64,000 bases of DNA from Natronosalvus amylolyticus (GTDB lineage Archaea > Halobacteriota > Halobacteria > Halobacteriales > Natrialbaceae), in the NCBI RefSeq assembly GCF_024298845.1, contig NZ_CP101156.1:2604001-2668000 (forward strand). The letters are read 5' to 3'. Numbering within the stretch: the first letter of the stretch is position 1; every line of letters begins with the position of its first letter. The notes beneath the pieces were generated by a model, which saw only the letters and a list, made by a program, of their open reading frames with translations, did not search any database and was not told the origin of the DNA. Of the stretch, positions 25,831 to 34,366 are shown in pieces. A program made the translations under genes and the position numbers.

Positions 25831-26559
25831 GTGAGACAACTGATCGCCACGATCGTCGTCGCCCTCGTTCTGGTGCTAGCCGGTTGTGGCGGGGCCGACG
25901 TGACGGACGACCGGGAGCCCTACGGGGTCGATTCGGAGACCGACCCCGAACCGGTTCCCGGGTTGGCCACATCTGGGGTAACGAACGCCTCCGCATTACA
26001 GGACGCCCATTTCGACGCGCTCGAGACCATGTCCTTCCGGTACAACGCAACGGTGGTCCGAGCGGACGCGAACGGGTCGGTCGCGTTCGAGCGAACGGAA
26101 ACCCACACGATCGCCAGCCTGTGCTCGAGCGCGACGGGTGAGACGACTAGCGTCGAGCACACCGAGGCGGGGGCCGACCGAACGACGCTCAACTGGTGGC
26201 TCGAGGACGGGACCGTGCACCTGCACCAGCACGCTGGCAACGAGACGACCGCCTGGACCGACGAGTCCCTCGAGTTCACCGATCTCGCTACGACGCCCGA
26301 TCTGGAGGCGGCGTACGACTCGATAGACACTATCACCGAATCCGACGGTGGCGATCGATACGTGCTCGAGGGTGAAAACGTCGACATCGGCGCAATCACG
26401 AACGCGACGGTAACGGTCGTCGTGCACGCGGAGGGCTACGTCGAATCGTATCGACTCGAGGGGGTGAGCCACAACGAATCGGTGACGATACGAATCACGC
26501 TCGAGCCGATCGAGGGTGGCGAACTCGAGGAACCGGCGTGGCTCGAGCGGGCAAAATAA
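25831..26559 (+). CDS. Secreted lipoprotein, unknown function
   Basis: 242 residues with a Sec-type signal: MRQLIATIVVALVLVLAGC, lipobox Cys19. The mature part is acidic with several NxT/S sequons (NASALQ, NATVV, NATVTV, NESVT) and beta-rich segments such as GDRYVLEGENVDIG and ATVTVVVHAEGYVESYRLEG. It resembles the outer-surface lipoproteins of haloarchaea that bear a LolA/outer-membrane-carrier-like beta sheet, but I cannot assign it. GTG 25831 follows a TATA-like TTTATG at about 25797-25802. Confidence 0.8.
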   Translation: MRQLIATIVVALVLVLAGCGGADVTDDREPYGVDSETDPEPVPGLATSGVTNASALQDAHFDALETMSFRYNATVVRADANGSVAFERTETHTIASLCSSATGETTSVEHTEAGADRTTLNWWLEDGTVHLHQHAGNETTAWTDESLEFTDLATTPDLEAAYDSIDTITESDGGDRYVLEGENVDIGAITNATVTVVVHAEGYVESYRLEGVSHNESVTIRITLEPIEGGELEEPAWLERAK

Positions 26560-26612
26560 AATCGAACACCTTTGGCCGTCTTACAGCGATAACGAGGCGA
26601 AAGCCGACTCGC

Positions 26613-28196
26613 TCACTGGCCGTTCAACGTGATGTAGCGCACGCCGATGATCCGCTCGTCGGCCTCGAGTTCGGCTTTCGCCGCCTCGGGAACGTCGTCG
26701 TCGACGTTGTAGACGGTCAGGGCCTCCCCACCGATGGTCTCACGCGCGTTGAACATCCCGGCAATGTTGACGTCGTGGGTACCCATCACGGAGCCGATGA
26801 GGCCGATGACGCCCGGTTCGTCGGTGTTTCGCGTGACGACCATCTTGCCGTGGGGGATGGCGTCGACGCGGTAGTCGTCGATGCGAACGATGCGGGGATC
26901 GTCACCCGCAAAGAGGGTGCCGTCGACGGTGATCGATTCGTCGGCACTCGCGACCGTCACCGAGATGACGCTCTGGAAGTCCTCGCTCTGGTGGCTCTTG
27001 GATTCGGTCACCTCGACCCCGCGGTCCTCGGCGATCTGGGGGGCGTTGACCGCGTTGACATGCCACTCGAGCGGCTCGAACACACCTTTGAGCGCGCTCG
27101 CGGTGACGAATTCGACGTCTTCGGCGGCGATGTCGCCCTCGTAGCGCACTTCGATGGATTCGATGCGGGCGTCGAGTAGCTGGGCGGCGATCTTGCCTGC
27201 GGTTTCGGCGATGTTGATGTACGGCTCGAGGCGGGGGAACGCGCTCTCGTCGATCGAGGGGGCGTTTAGCGCGTTGGCGACCGGTTCCTCAGCCAGTGCG
27301 GCAACGACCTGACTGGCCGTCGATGTCGCGACGTTCTCCTGGGCGGCCTCGGTCGATGCGCCGAGGTGGGGCGTGACGATGATGTCGTCGACGTACAACA
27401 GCGGGGAGTCCTCGGGCAAGGGTTCTTCGTGGAAGACGTCGAGTGCCGCGCCGGCGACCGTACCGTCTTCGACCTTCGCGGCGAGAGCGTCTTCGTCGAC
27501 GATGCCGCCGCGACCCACGTTGACCAGGTGGCCGTGGCCGAACGTCTCGAGTTCCTCGTCGCTGATCAATCCCTCCGTTTCCGGCGTCAGGGGCGTGTGA
27601 ATCGTCAGGAAATCCGCGGCCTCGAGACAGTCCTCGAGGTCGACCAGTTCCGCGCCGATGCGATCGGCACGCTCCTCGGAGATATAGGGGTCGTAGGCGA
27701 CGAGGTCCATTCCCAGCGAATCGAGCTTTTTCGCGACTTCCTGGCCGACGCGGCCGAGGCCGACGATCCCCAGCGTTTTGCCGTTGAGTTCGACGCCGAG
27801 GTAGTCGCTTTTGGCCCACTCGCCGACTTTGAGGCGACCGTGGGCCTGTGGAATCGAACGGGCCGCGGCGAACGTCATCGCGACGGTGTGTTCGGCGGCT
27901 GCCCGGACGTTGCCTTCCGGCGCATTGGCGACGATGACGCCCTCGTCGGTCGCGGCCTCGATGTCGATATTGTCGACGCCGATGCCGGCGCGGCCGACGA
28001 TCACCAGGTTCTCGCCCGCCTCGAGGACGCTGCGGGTGACTTCGGTCCCGGAGCGAACGATCAGGCCGTGCGCGTTCGAGACCGCCTCGAGGAGCGCTTC
28101 GCCCTCGAGTTCGTAGCCCGTTTCGACCTCGTGACCGGCATCACGAATGACGTCAAGACCCGCATCGTCGATGGGATCTGTGACCAGCACTTGCAT
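26613..28196 (-). CDS. serA: D-3-phosphoglycerate dehydrogenase
   Basis: 527 residues, the long SerA form. The first step of serine synthesis oxidises 3-phosphoglycerate with NAD. The split substrate domain surrounds a Rossmann domain (about 95-290) with GIVGLGRVGQ. Catalytic motifs are NVGRGGIVDE and TPHLGAST, plus ALDVFHEEP. The intervening ASB-like domain (about 310-440) and a C-terminal ACT domain (about 455-527, MVVTRNTDEPGVIGLIGSV) suggest serine feedback or allosteric control. The ATG at 28194-28196 (MQVLVTDPID) is the family start. It is transcribed away from the FlaD/E-like gene. Confidence 0.96.
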   Translation of the reverse strand: MQVLVTDPIDDAGLDVIRDAGHEVETGYELEGEALLEAVSNAHGLIVRSGTEVTRSVLEAGENLVIVGRAGIGVDNIDIEAATDEGVIVANAPEGNVRAAAEHTVAMTFAAARSIPQAHGRLKVGEWAKSDYLGVELNGKTLGIVGLGRVGQEVAKKLDSLGMDLVAYDPYISEERADRIGAELVDLEDCLEAADFLTIHTPLTPETEGLISDEELETFGHGHLVNVGRGGIVDEDALAAKVEDGTVAGAALDVFHEEPLPEDSPLLYVDDIIVTPHLGASTEAAQENVATSTASQVVAALAEEPVANALNAPSIDESAFPRLEPYINIAETAGKIAAQLLDARIESIEVRYEGDIAAEDVEFVTASALKGVFEPLEWHVNAVNAPQIAEDRGVEVTESKSHQSEDFQSVISVTVASADESITVDGTLFAGDDPRIVRIDDYRVDAIPHGKMVVTRNTDEPGVIGLIGSVMGTHDVNIAGMFNARETIGGEALTVYNVDDDVPEAAKAELEADERIIGVRYITLNGQ

Positions 28197-28425
28197 GGGC
28201 GAGTGAACCCGCTCGAGGGGGTAAACCCTTCCGAAGTGTGCAGATGTTGGGTTGATGTCGGCGGGCACGGAGCCGGCTGGGCGGTCGGATCGTGGCGTTT
28301 TCGTCGCTCGAGACGCCCGAACTCACCGCACGACTCAGCGTTCGAAACGACGTGAACGTTCAAGGGTGCCCGAGCCGACCACTCTTCTAGCGCAGACGCT
28401 GTGTCTGCAGCGATCCCCCCCACGC

Positions 28426-28896
28426 ATGCCAACAGACACCCCCTATCTCGAGTCACTCGAACAATCGACGGGCCGGACCGACGCGACGATCAAGTGGGCT
28501 CGCTATCTCGGCGAGACCTTCGGGACGACCGGCGCGCTCAACTGCCTTCGGTACTACCAGGATCTCGGCTGGATCAGCCCGCTCGTGCGAAAGCAGATGA
28601 CGTCGTACCTCCGCGGGCTTTCCCTCGGCGAGATTCACAACCGTCGGTACGACGAACCGGCGACCCTCGAGTACCCGCTCGAGTCGCTCTCGGGCACGCT
28701 CTTTGGTGCACACGCCCAGAGCCTCGAGTACATCTCGAAAATTGCCGGTGACGACATCGAAGAGCACGTGATGGTCGCGCGAATGGCCGAACGTCGTGTC
28801 GAACGCCGTCTCGACGAGGAAAGCGACGACGACGGAAGCGACCAGCCAAGCGAGATGGTCAGCATCATCAGAGACGGTCCGTCGAATCTCTCTTGA
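28426..28896 (+). CDS. Stand-alone archaellum FlaD/FlaE-type domain protein
   Basis: 156 residues. The first 70 match the FlaD/FlaE (ArlD/E) C-terminal domain: YLESL, then ATIKWARYLGETFGTTGAL, LRYYQDLGWISPLVRKQMTSYLRGL. In the archaellum motor this domain belongs to the cytosolic ring proteins that link chemotaxis to the motor. No other arl genes are in the window. The second half is an acidic helical tail with MVARMAERRVERRL. It may be a motor accessory or a related regulator. The start at the ATG at 28426 is preceded by non-coding sequence. Confidence 0.75.
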   Translation: MPTDTPYLESLEQSTGRTDATIKWARYLGETFGTTGALNCLRYYQDLGWISPLVRKQMTSYLRGLSLGEIHNRRYDEPATLEYPLESLSGTLFGAHAQSLEYISKIAGDDIEEHVMVARMAERRVERRLDEESDDDGSDQPSEMVSIIRDGPSNLS

Positions 28897-29293
28897 TCCG
28901 GGTTGGTGTCACTGCGTGTGACTCGAGCTGTTTTCCCCGTTTCTCGATTGTACCTGGTGGAACGTGGATCGATCCCATCCTTCTGGAGTGATACGGTCGG
29001 TTGTCATCGCTTCCTGGAGGACGAACCGCGGTGGTCGCTGACCGGTACACAGTTGCAACAAATCGATAAACCAATGTTAGCGCTTTAACACTGATTCGGC
29101 CCGCTCAGCGGCTCTACTGTCCTAACTCCACGGGAATCGGCCATGTTGTTTATTAGGCAGTAGTTCATCTTCACGAGTAATTCGCGACTTCGGACTGGTT
29201 AGCCAGGAAGTATGTGTGGTATGCTTCTCTCCTCTTGTGCGAGAGGGCAAGTCTGACCGGCGTCGACGCGAATCCCCCCAACGGTGATCGGAA
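28897..29293. other. 397-base gap before the PadR-like gene
   Basis: No tRNA or gene is evident. A TATA-like TGTTTATTAG near 29145-29154 would start transcription about 110 bases before the regulator. The short frame ATG 29210 to TGA (14 codons, MCGMLLSSCARGQV) and a weak CTCTC/GAGAG hairpin lie in that leader. Confidence 0.4.
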
Positions 29294-29794
29294 ATGCGTG
29301 AAAACCCCCCCAATACGAAGTCCGTGCTCGAGCAGTTCACGAGCACGGCGGCTGCCAACGGGCAGTCGGAACAGTACGAAATTACGATCGGTGCAAGCCA
29401 GGACACGACTCGTGACGTCGAGCGCGAACTCGACGAACTCATGGAACAGGTCAACGGGGCGCTACCAACCGACGACGTTCAGTTCGACGAGGCAATCATC
29501 AAGGAGAATCTCGACGAGATTTTGCTGATGCTCATCTCGCTGCACGGTGAAACACACGGTAAAGAGCTCCTCTCGGATCTAACCCACCTCTTCGGTGCCC
29601 AGCTTAGCCCCGGAACGGTGTATCCGAGCTTGCACTCACTGGAGGACGAAGACGTCCTCTCGATGCACGCGAAGGTCCGAACCAAAGAGTACGCGATCGA
29701 CGACGAGGACTTCGTCCGGGCGACCGTCGAGCAGACGATGGTCCAGCATCTGGCCTTCGGCTTGCTGCTGTACGCCTTTTTGCCCCGCCTCTAG
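29294..29794 (+). CDS. PadR-like winged-helix regulator
   Basis: 166 residues. The N-terminal 60 are a flexible, acidic region, with QYEITIGASQDTTRDVERELDELM. The C-terminal part has the PadR fold: ILLMLISLHGETHGKELLSDLTHLFGAQLSPGTVYPSLHSLEDEDVL, with the TVYPSLH..LE recognition-helix signature and a wing ending KEYAIDDEDF. It lacks the extended C-terminal dimerisation helices, so it may dimerise differently. The regulated gene is unknown. It is separated from all neighbours by gaps on both sides. Confidence 0.8.
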   Translation: MRENPPNTKSVLEQFTSTAAANGQSEQYEITIGASQDTTRDVERELDELMEQVNGALPTDDVQFDEAIIKENLDEILLMLISLHGETHGKELLSDLTHLFGAQLSPGTVYPSLHSLEDEDVLSMHAKVRTKEYAIDDEDFVRATVEQTMVQHLAFGLLLYAFLPRL

Positions 29795-29886
29795 TCGATT
29801 CAGGGTTCCCTTCCATCGTCCATCTCACTGTCCTCGAGCGACGCCACCGGAGTAGTGGTATACTCGGGGCCGTCTCGAGCCTTCGC

Positions 29887-30330
29887 TTACCTTTCTTCGA
29901 GCCCTTTTGCAATATCCTGGAGGCTCGATTTTGGCGGCTCGCGGGCGTCGTAGACGGCCGTCTCACCGGGGGCGCGAAACCCATACAGAAACTCCGGTTC
30001 GATGACGTCGACCAGCACCGAGCCGTTCACGCGAACCCCGTGTTCGTCGACCCACTCGGGGAGTCGGTCGACGCCGTCTCGAGGGTTTCGGGCATGCTCC
30101 GGAGAGTCGTATACGCCGGAGATGTGGCGGGTCTCGCCCATCACGTCCTTTCCAATGCGGGCGAAGTGCTCGTGTCCGTCGAGGACGATTCGGACGACTG
30201 TCTCCGGGTCCGTCAGTAGATCGTCGGCTGCGTCGGCGGGCAGTTCGACGCGCGTGCCGGTCGCGGTTTCGGTGAGCGTCGCTCGAATCGTCTGCACTGA
30301 CGGATTGTCGCTGCTAATTCGGTCTGCCAT
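29887..30330 (-). CDS. DUF7112-like haloarchaeal protein
   Basis: 147 residues. The sequence has beta-rich segments (ETVVRIVLDGHEHFARIGKDV, HISGVYDSPEHARNPRDG) and a C-terminal GFRAPGETAVYDAREPP. This is a conserved haloarchaeal pattern that I associate with DUF7112, a protein of unknown function. It follows S6e on the same strand with a 24-base gap, so it probably shares the transcript. Family assignment is tentative. Confidence 0.7.
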   Translation of the reverse strand: MADRISSDNPSVQTIRATLTETATGTRVELPADAADDLLTDPETVVRIVLDGHEHFARIGKDVMGETRHISGVYDSPEHARNPRDGVDRLPEWVDEHGVRVNGSVLVDVIEPEFLYGFRAPGETAVYDAREPPKSSLQDIAKGLEER

Positions 30331-30354
30331 TCGCGTATCAGAGAGAAGAGGCGG

Positions 30355-30759
30355 TTATTCGTCCTCGTCGTCGCTTTCCAGGCCCAGCAGGCTCGCGACG
30401 CTCTCGTCGCCCGCTTCGGCGACGGTGACGTTGATCTGTGCGGTTTCGTCCGACATTTCACGACCGCGCGCGGTGATTCGGCGTCGCTCACCGTCTCGGC
30501 CGGGCTTGTAGCCGGTCTGTCGCTCTTTCATCAGCACTTCCTGGAGGCGCGAGCCAGCGACCGTCTTGTTGTGCGGGCGGCCAGCGTTGTCCGAGCCACC
30601 GGTAATCTCGAGCGTGTAGCCATCGAGGCCGACGGCGCTGCCATCGACTTCCTCGCCGATCGATTTGCCAATAAAGCGGTTTGCGTCCTGTCCCTCTGCC
30701 TCGAGCTGGTGTGCGAGCCCCGTTTCGGGATCGCCAACGACGACTGTGAAAGTTGCCAT
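30355..30759 (-). CDS. rps6e: Ribosomal protein S6e
   Basis: 134 residues. MATFTVVVGDPETGLAHQLEAEGQDANRFIGKSIGEEVDG, the GYTLEITGGSDNAGRPH..KTV core and the GERRRITARGRE ending identify the archaeal small-subunit protein eS6. An acidic tail closes it (GLESDDEDE). The start is the ATG at 30757-30759; 19 upstream in-frame codons lack the family pattern. It heads a probable two-gene unit with the DUF7112-like gene. Confidence 0.95.
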   Translation of the reverse strand: MATFTVVVGDPETGLAHQLEAEGQDANRFIGKSIGEEVDGSAVGLDGYTLEITGGSDNAGRPHNKTVAGSRLQEVLMKERQTGYKPGRDGERRRITARGREMSDETAQINVTVAEAGDESVASLLGLESDDEDE

Positions 30760-30845
30760 GGGCGGGGAAAAACGGTCTGCGGTGAAAAATACGTCGATCG
30801 ACCTTTTCTCGAACACTCAAATACGTCTCGCTCGTAGTCTCGAGC

Positions 30846-31127
30846 GTGTCACTCGAACCAGGTCCGCTCGAGGTGCGTCTCAGGCGCGAGTTCGGCGGGA
30901 CGATGGGCCAGTCGCGTGTCGTCGTCCGGCAGGCCGTCGACCTCGACGACTCCGGGCTGTACGAAGCCGACGTCGGCCACGAGTTGACCAACGACGTCGT
31001 CATCGAGGAACTCTCGGATGCGCCCCACGGCACGCCCCCCGATCGGTGGAACTGGTGGATCGGCTCGCTCGAGGTCGCTTACGGCGGCTACGGACAGTTT
31101 GGTATTCGTCGGTATCGGGATGATTGA
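30846..31127 (+). CDS. Small conserved haloarchaeal protein
   Basis: 93 residues starting at GTG 30846. No motif or membrane segment is seen; the protein is acidic with a Trp-rich centre (PPDRWNWWIGSLEVAYGGYGQF). The organised composition and GTG start support a real gene, divergent from S6e with 86 bases between starts. I do not recognise it. Confidence 0.65.
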   Translation: MSLEPGPLEVRLRREFGGTMGQSRVVVRQAVDLDDSGLYEADVGHELTNDVVIEELSDAPHGTPPDRWNWWIGSLEVAYGGYGQFGIRRYRDD

Positions 31128-31235
31128 GCCGCTTCATCCATACTACCAACTCAAAACTAAATCGCTATTAACTATGTATTGATTACGGCAGTCCATCTCC
31201 CGACTGACGGCAACTCTGTTTCGAACCGTAATACC

Positions 31236-31243
31236 CATTTATA
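31236..31243 (+). promoter_or_regulatory. TATA box of the TetR-MATE operon
   Basis: CATTTATA is within 23-30 bases of the GTG at 31266, consistent with a leaderless start. Confidence 0.65.
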
Positions 31244-31249
31244 CCGCTG

Positions 31250-31263
31250 ACTAACTGGTTAGT
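31250..31263. promoter_or_regulatory. Probable TetR operator
   Basis: ACTAAC-TG-GTTAGT is a perfect inverted repeat. It lies between the TATA box and the GTG, over the predicted transcription start, so the TetR protein could block its own operon. Confidence 0.65.
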
Positions 31264-31265
31264 TA

Positions 31266-32099
31266 GTGACCGACGAAACCGCTCGAGAGGCGATCATGAC
31301 CGCGACGTACGAGGCACTGTGTGAGCACGGCTACACGGAGCTGACTGCCCAGGCAATCGCCGACCGGACTGACAAGAGTAAATCCCTGCTATTCTACCAC
31401 TACGATTCAAAAGAGGACCTGGTCGCCGCCTTTTTCGACTTTCTCCTCGAGCACTTTGCCGAACGTGTCGAGGAAAGCCGTGATCTGGCGCCGGTCGAAC
31501 GACTGGCGACGTACGTCGACTGGTTCCTCTACGATCCCGACGACGAAGAGCGCACGTCTTTTCACACGGCGATGCTCGAACTCCGAGCCCAGGCGCCGTA
31601 TAACGACCGGTTTCAGGAACAGCTTCGACGCAGCGACGACGCGCTCCGGTCGACGCTCGAGGAAATCCTCGAGGCAGGTATCGACTCCGGGGCGTTCGTC
31701 GAACACGATTCGACCGAAACAGCGGCCCTCCTGATCGCCGCCCTCGACGGTGCACGTATCCGGCAACTGACGATGGACCGTGACGTCTACCTCGAGGAAG
31801 TCCGTGCCGGCATTATCGCGACGATCGTCGATGGACTCCTCGCTGAAGGCGTCGAGTTCCCGGCGCGAGCGGAGATACATCAGGAGTCGTCGAGTGATTC
31901 GGAGTCGCCAGACGATGCGGATTCAGAACCTGACGGGGACTCGAATACGTCGACAACCTCGAGCGAAGCCGAAAATGACGCAGCAGCCGACACTGTCACT
32001 GACGGGAACGATACCGACACTGTCACTGACGGGAACGATACCGACACGACCGCAGGAGAGCGAGCGGACGGTTCGATGGCTGGTGACGACAGCGAATGA
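31266..32099 (+). CDS. TetR/AcrR family repressor
   Basis: 277 residues. The N-terminal TetR helix-turn-helix (about 5-50) has YTELTAQAIADRTDKSKSLLFYHYDSKEDLVAAF. The ligand-binding helical domain runs to about 195. The last 70 residues are an acidic Ser/Asp/Thr tail that contains two and a fraction copies of a nine-residue VTDGNDTDT unit. The stop overlaps the MATE gene by ATGA, so it very likely represses that exporter until a substrate binds, and it has an operator-like repeat at its own start. Confidence 0.92.
   Translation: MTDETAREAIMTATYEALCEHGYTELTAQAIADRTDKSKSLLFYHYDSKEDLVAAFFDFLLEHFAERVEESRDLAPVERLATYVDWFLYDPDDEERTSFHTAMLELRAQAPYNDRFQEQLRRSDDALRSTLEEILEAGIDSGAFVEHDSTETAALLIAALDGARIRQLTMDRDVYLEEVRAGIIATIVDGLLAEGVEFPARAEIHQESSSDSESPDDADSEPDGDSNTSTTSSEAENDAAADTVTDGNDTDTVTDGNDTDTTAGERADGSMAGDDSE
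31987..32040 (+). repeat. 27-base tandem repeat, two copies
   Basis: Two perfect 27-base copies (31987-32013 and 32014-32040), each starting CCGACACTGTCACTGAC, plus a partial third, sit inside the TetR gene tail. They encode repeated VTDGNDTDT and so are in-frame and probably expand or contract by slippage. Confidence 0.9.
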
Positions 32100-33568
32100 G
32101 CAAGAAAACCGACCGGGCGGTAAACGTCACCGACGACGATCTGTTCAAACCGCTGGTCGTCCTGTCGGCACCGATCGTCCTCTCTCAGGTGTTACAAGTC
32201 GGCTACAACCTGGCCGACACCTACTGGGTTGGCCGCCTGGGGAGCGACGCGGTCGCCGCCCTCTCGTACTCGTGGGCAATCGTCTTTCTCATGGTGAGCA
32301 TCGGCGGCGGGCTCACGGTCGCCGGAACCGTGCTGGTCTCACAGTACAAAGGTGCGGACGATTTCACCAGGTCACACCACGTCGCCGGGCAGACGCTCTC
32401 GTTTGTCACCATCGTTGCACTTGTCTTCGGGGTGATCGGTTTCGCCCTCTCGCCGTGGTTGATTCGCCTCGTTGGAGCCGAACCGGGTACCGACGCGTAC
32501 GTCTACGCCGTCAACTACACTCGTATCATCTTCGTCAGCGTCGGCTTCATGTTCTGGTTTTTCATCTTTGACGCGCTCTCTCGAGGCTGGGGTGACACCC
32601 GCACCCCGCTGTATCTCATGGGGCTGAGCGTCACGATTAACGTCCTCCTCGATCCGATCTTGATCCTCGGATTTACCGACAATCCACTGTTCGTCTGGGT
32701 CGGTGCGACGAGCCTCGAGGCCTCGCTGTACGCCCAGACCGGCTTCGATGGCTTCGGTGTCGAAGGCGCGGCTATCGCGACGGTCTTCGCTCGCGGTGTC
32801 GCCGCCATCGCCGGGCTGTATCTGCTCTTCAGCGGTCGTGTCGGCCTCGAGCCAACGCTCGGTGACCTGTGGCTCGACCTGCCGACGGTGAAGAAAATCC
32901 TCGAGATCGGGGCGCCGATCGCGACCGAGCAGGGCTTTCGCGCCTCGGGTATCGCGCTGTTGACGGCGCTGGTAGCGCTGGCCGGCACCGACGCCGTGGC
33001 TGCCTATGGCATCGCCAACCGAATCTCCTCGCTGTTGTTCCTGCCGGCACTCGGTCTCGCCCGGGGAACGGAAGCCGTCGTGGGCCAGAACCTCGGTGCC
33101 GAACAGGTCGGCCGCGCCTGGAGCGCGGTCAAACTGAGTTCGATCATGATCGTCTCCATCTTCATTGTCGTGATCGCGGTCGCCTATCCCCTGGCGGAGC
33201 CGATTACGGCGTTTTTCATCGAGGGTGAAGACAGCGCACAGGTGGTCACCTACGGGGCGGCGTTTATCCTCATCGCCGGCCCCTCCTACGTCTTTATGGG
33301 CGTTTTCCAGGTCCTGCTCGGTGGCCTCCGGGGCAGCGGCAGCACCCGCGCTGCGATGGTGCTCTCGATTCAGGAACTCTGGCTGTTCCGGATTCCCATC
33401 TCTGCGATCGCCATCCTCTATTTCGGGATGGGGATCTACGGTGTCTGGTACGCGATTGCCCTCTCGTACGTCCTCTCGGCCGCGACGACTGTACTCTGGT
33501 TCCTCCGGGGTACCTGGACCGAAAACGTCGTCACCGACGAGCCATCGCCTTCGCCAGCAGGTGATTAA
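32096..33568 (+). CDS. MATE family multidrug/Na+ antiporter
   Basis: 490 residues with about 12 helices in two related six-helix halves. The typical motifs are LSAPIVLSQVLQVGYNLADTYWVGRLG in helix 1 and IGAPIATEQGFRASGIALL at the start of the second half. MATE proteins push drugs or cations out in exchange for Na+ or H+. It is translated by overlap with the TetR gene and ends one base before the next gene's ATG. Confidence 0.93.
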   Translation: MSKKTDRAVNVTDDDLFKPLVVLSAPIVLSQVLQVGYNLADTYWVGRLGSDAVAALSYSWAIVFLMVSIGGGLTVAGTVLVSQYKGADDFTRSHHVAGQTLSFVTIVALVFGVIGFALSPWLIRLVGAEPGTDAYVYAVNYTRIIFVSVGFMFWFFIFDALSRGWGDTRTPLYLMGLSVTINVLLDPILILGFTDNPLFVWVGATSLEASLYAQTGFDGFGVEGAAIATVFARGVAAIAGLYLLFSGRVGLEPTLGDLWLDLPTVKKILEIGAPIATEQGFRASGIALLTALVALAGTDAVAAYGIANRISSLLFLPALGLARGTEAVVGQNLGAEQVGRAWSAVKLSSIMIVSIFIVVIAVAYPLAEPITAFFIEGEDSAQVVTYGAAFILIAGPSYVFMGVFQVLLGGLRGSGSTRAAMVLSIQELWLFRIPISAIAILYFGMGIYGVWYAIALSYVLSAATTVLWFLRGTWTENVVTDEPSPSPAGD

Positions 33569-33569
33569 G

Positions 33570-34295
33570 ATGCACGCTGATGACCCCTTCACGCATCCGT
33601 CTCGCTCGCACACAGTCGACGTATCGACGCTCTCACCAGCCGCTCGAGCCGTCGTCGAGGAGGCCAGACCGACACGCGAGGCGTCACTCCCGGCAACGCT
33701 CTGTCACACGGTGGGGGCCGAGTGTTCTTCCACAGCGACTGGTGCCCGCTCGCTCGAGGCCCTCGTCGGTTCTCTGACGGCCCTCGAGGGCTACGTCCGG
33801 ATTCGACGAAAGTCACTCTCGGCAAGTCGTCCCGGACTCGCGGAGAAACGAACGACTCGCTTGCTTGCCAGTGATTACCTGTTCGCCCGCGCGCACGGTG
33901 CAGTCGCCGCGGCTGCTATGGGCTCAGGCCCCGAACTGGTCTGTCAAAGACGGCTAACCTCGACCTCGAGCGCTCTCGTAGCTTCCTTTGTGAGTAGTAC
34001 TCACTCCGATGGTGACGCTCCTGCTGTGGGGACATCCGAAGCGATACTCGCCGAACTCGGCTGTGCGTTTGGCGCGCTCGCTGCGGACGTTCCAGAGCGA
34101 ACACACGACTCACTCGAGTCGTTCGGACGGTCGCTCGGTCGGGCGTCCAATCCGAGGGTCGCGACTGGAACTGCGGATTCAGTCGATTGCGCGCTCGAAA
34201 CGCTTCGAGCGAACACCAGTCTCGAAGACGAAGCTGTGGCCGCACTCGAGTCGGTCGCTCGAGCGGTCGAGTCGGGTGCGTTCGAGACGTGTTGA
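33570..34295 (+). CDS. Third gene of the TetR-MATE operon, unknown
   Basis: 241 residues from the ATG at 33570, one base after the MATE stop, so probably the same operon. The chain is helical and Ala/Ser/Arg-rich, with a helix LLASDYLFARAHGAVAAAA that faintly recalls isoprenoid synthases, but without their DDxxD motifs, so no function is assigned. It is less acidic than neighbours. Its role in export, if any, cannot be read. Confidence 0.65.
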   Translation: MHADDPFTHPSRSHTVDVSTLSPAARAVVEEARPTREASLPATLCHTVGAECSSTATGARSLEALVGSLTALEGYVRIRRKSLSASRPGLAEKRTTRLLASDYLFARAHGAVAAAAMGSGPELVCQRRLTSTSSALVASFVSSTHSDGDAPAVGTSEAILAELGCAFGALAADVPERTHDSLESFGRSLGRASNPRVATGTADSVDCALETLRANTSLEDEAVAALESVARAVESGAFETC

Positions 34296-34366
34296 GTGTG
34301 GGTATTGGCGGTTGTGGATTCGCCGTTGGGGCCGGGTACTCGGCGGAACGGCAGTACGGTGGTTGG

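Noticed and set aside
32372-33613. 413-residue minus-strand frame over the MATE gene
   Set aside because: Repetitive Glu/Asp/Arg composition from the complementary strand of a membrane protein; no motif.
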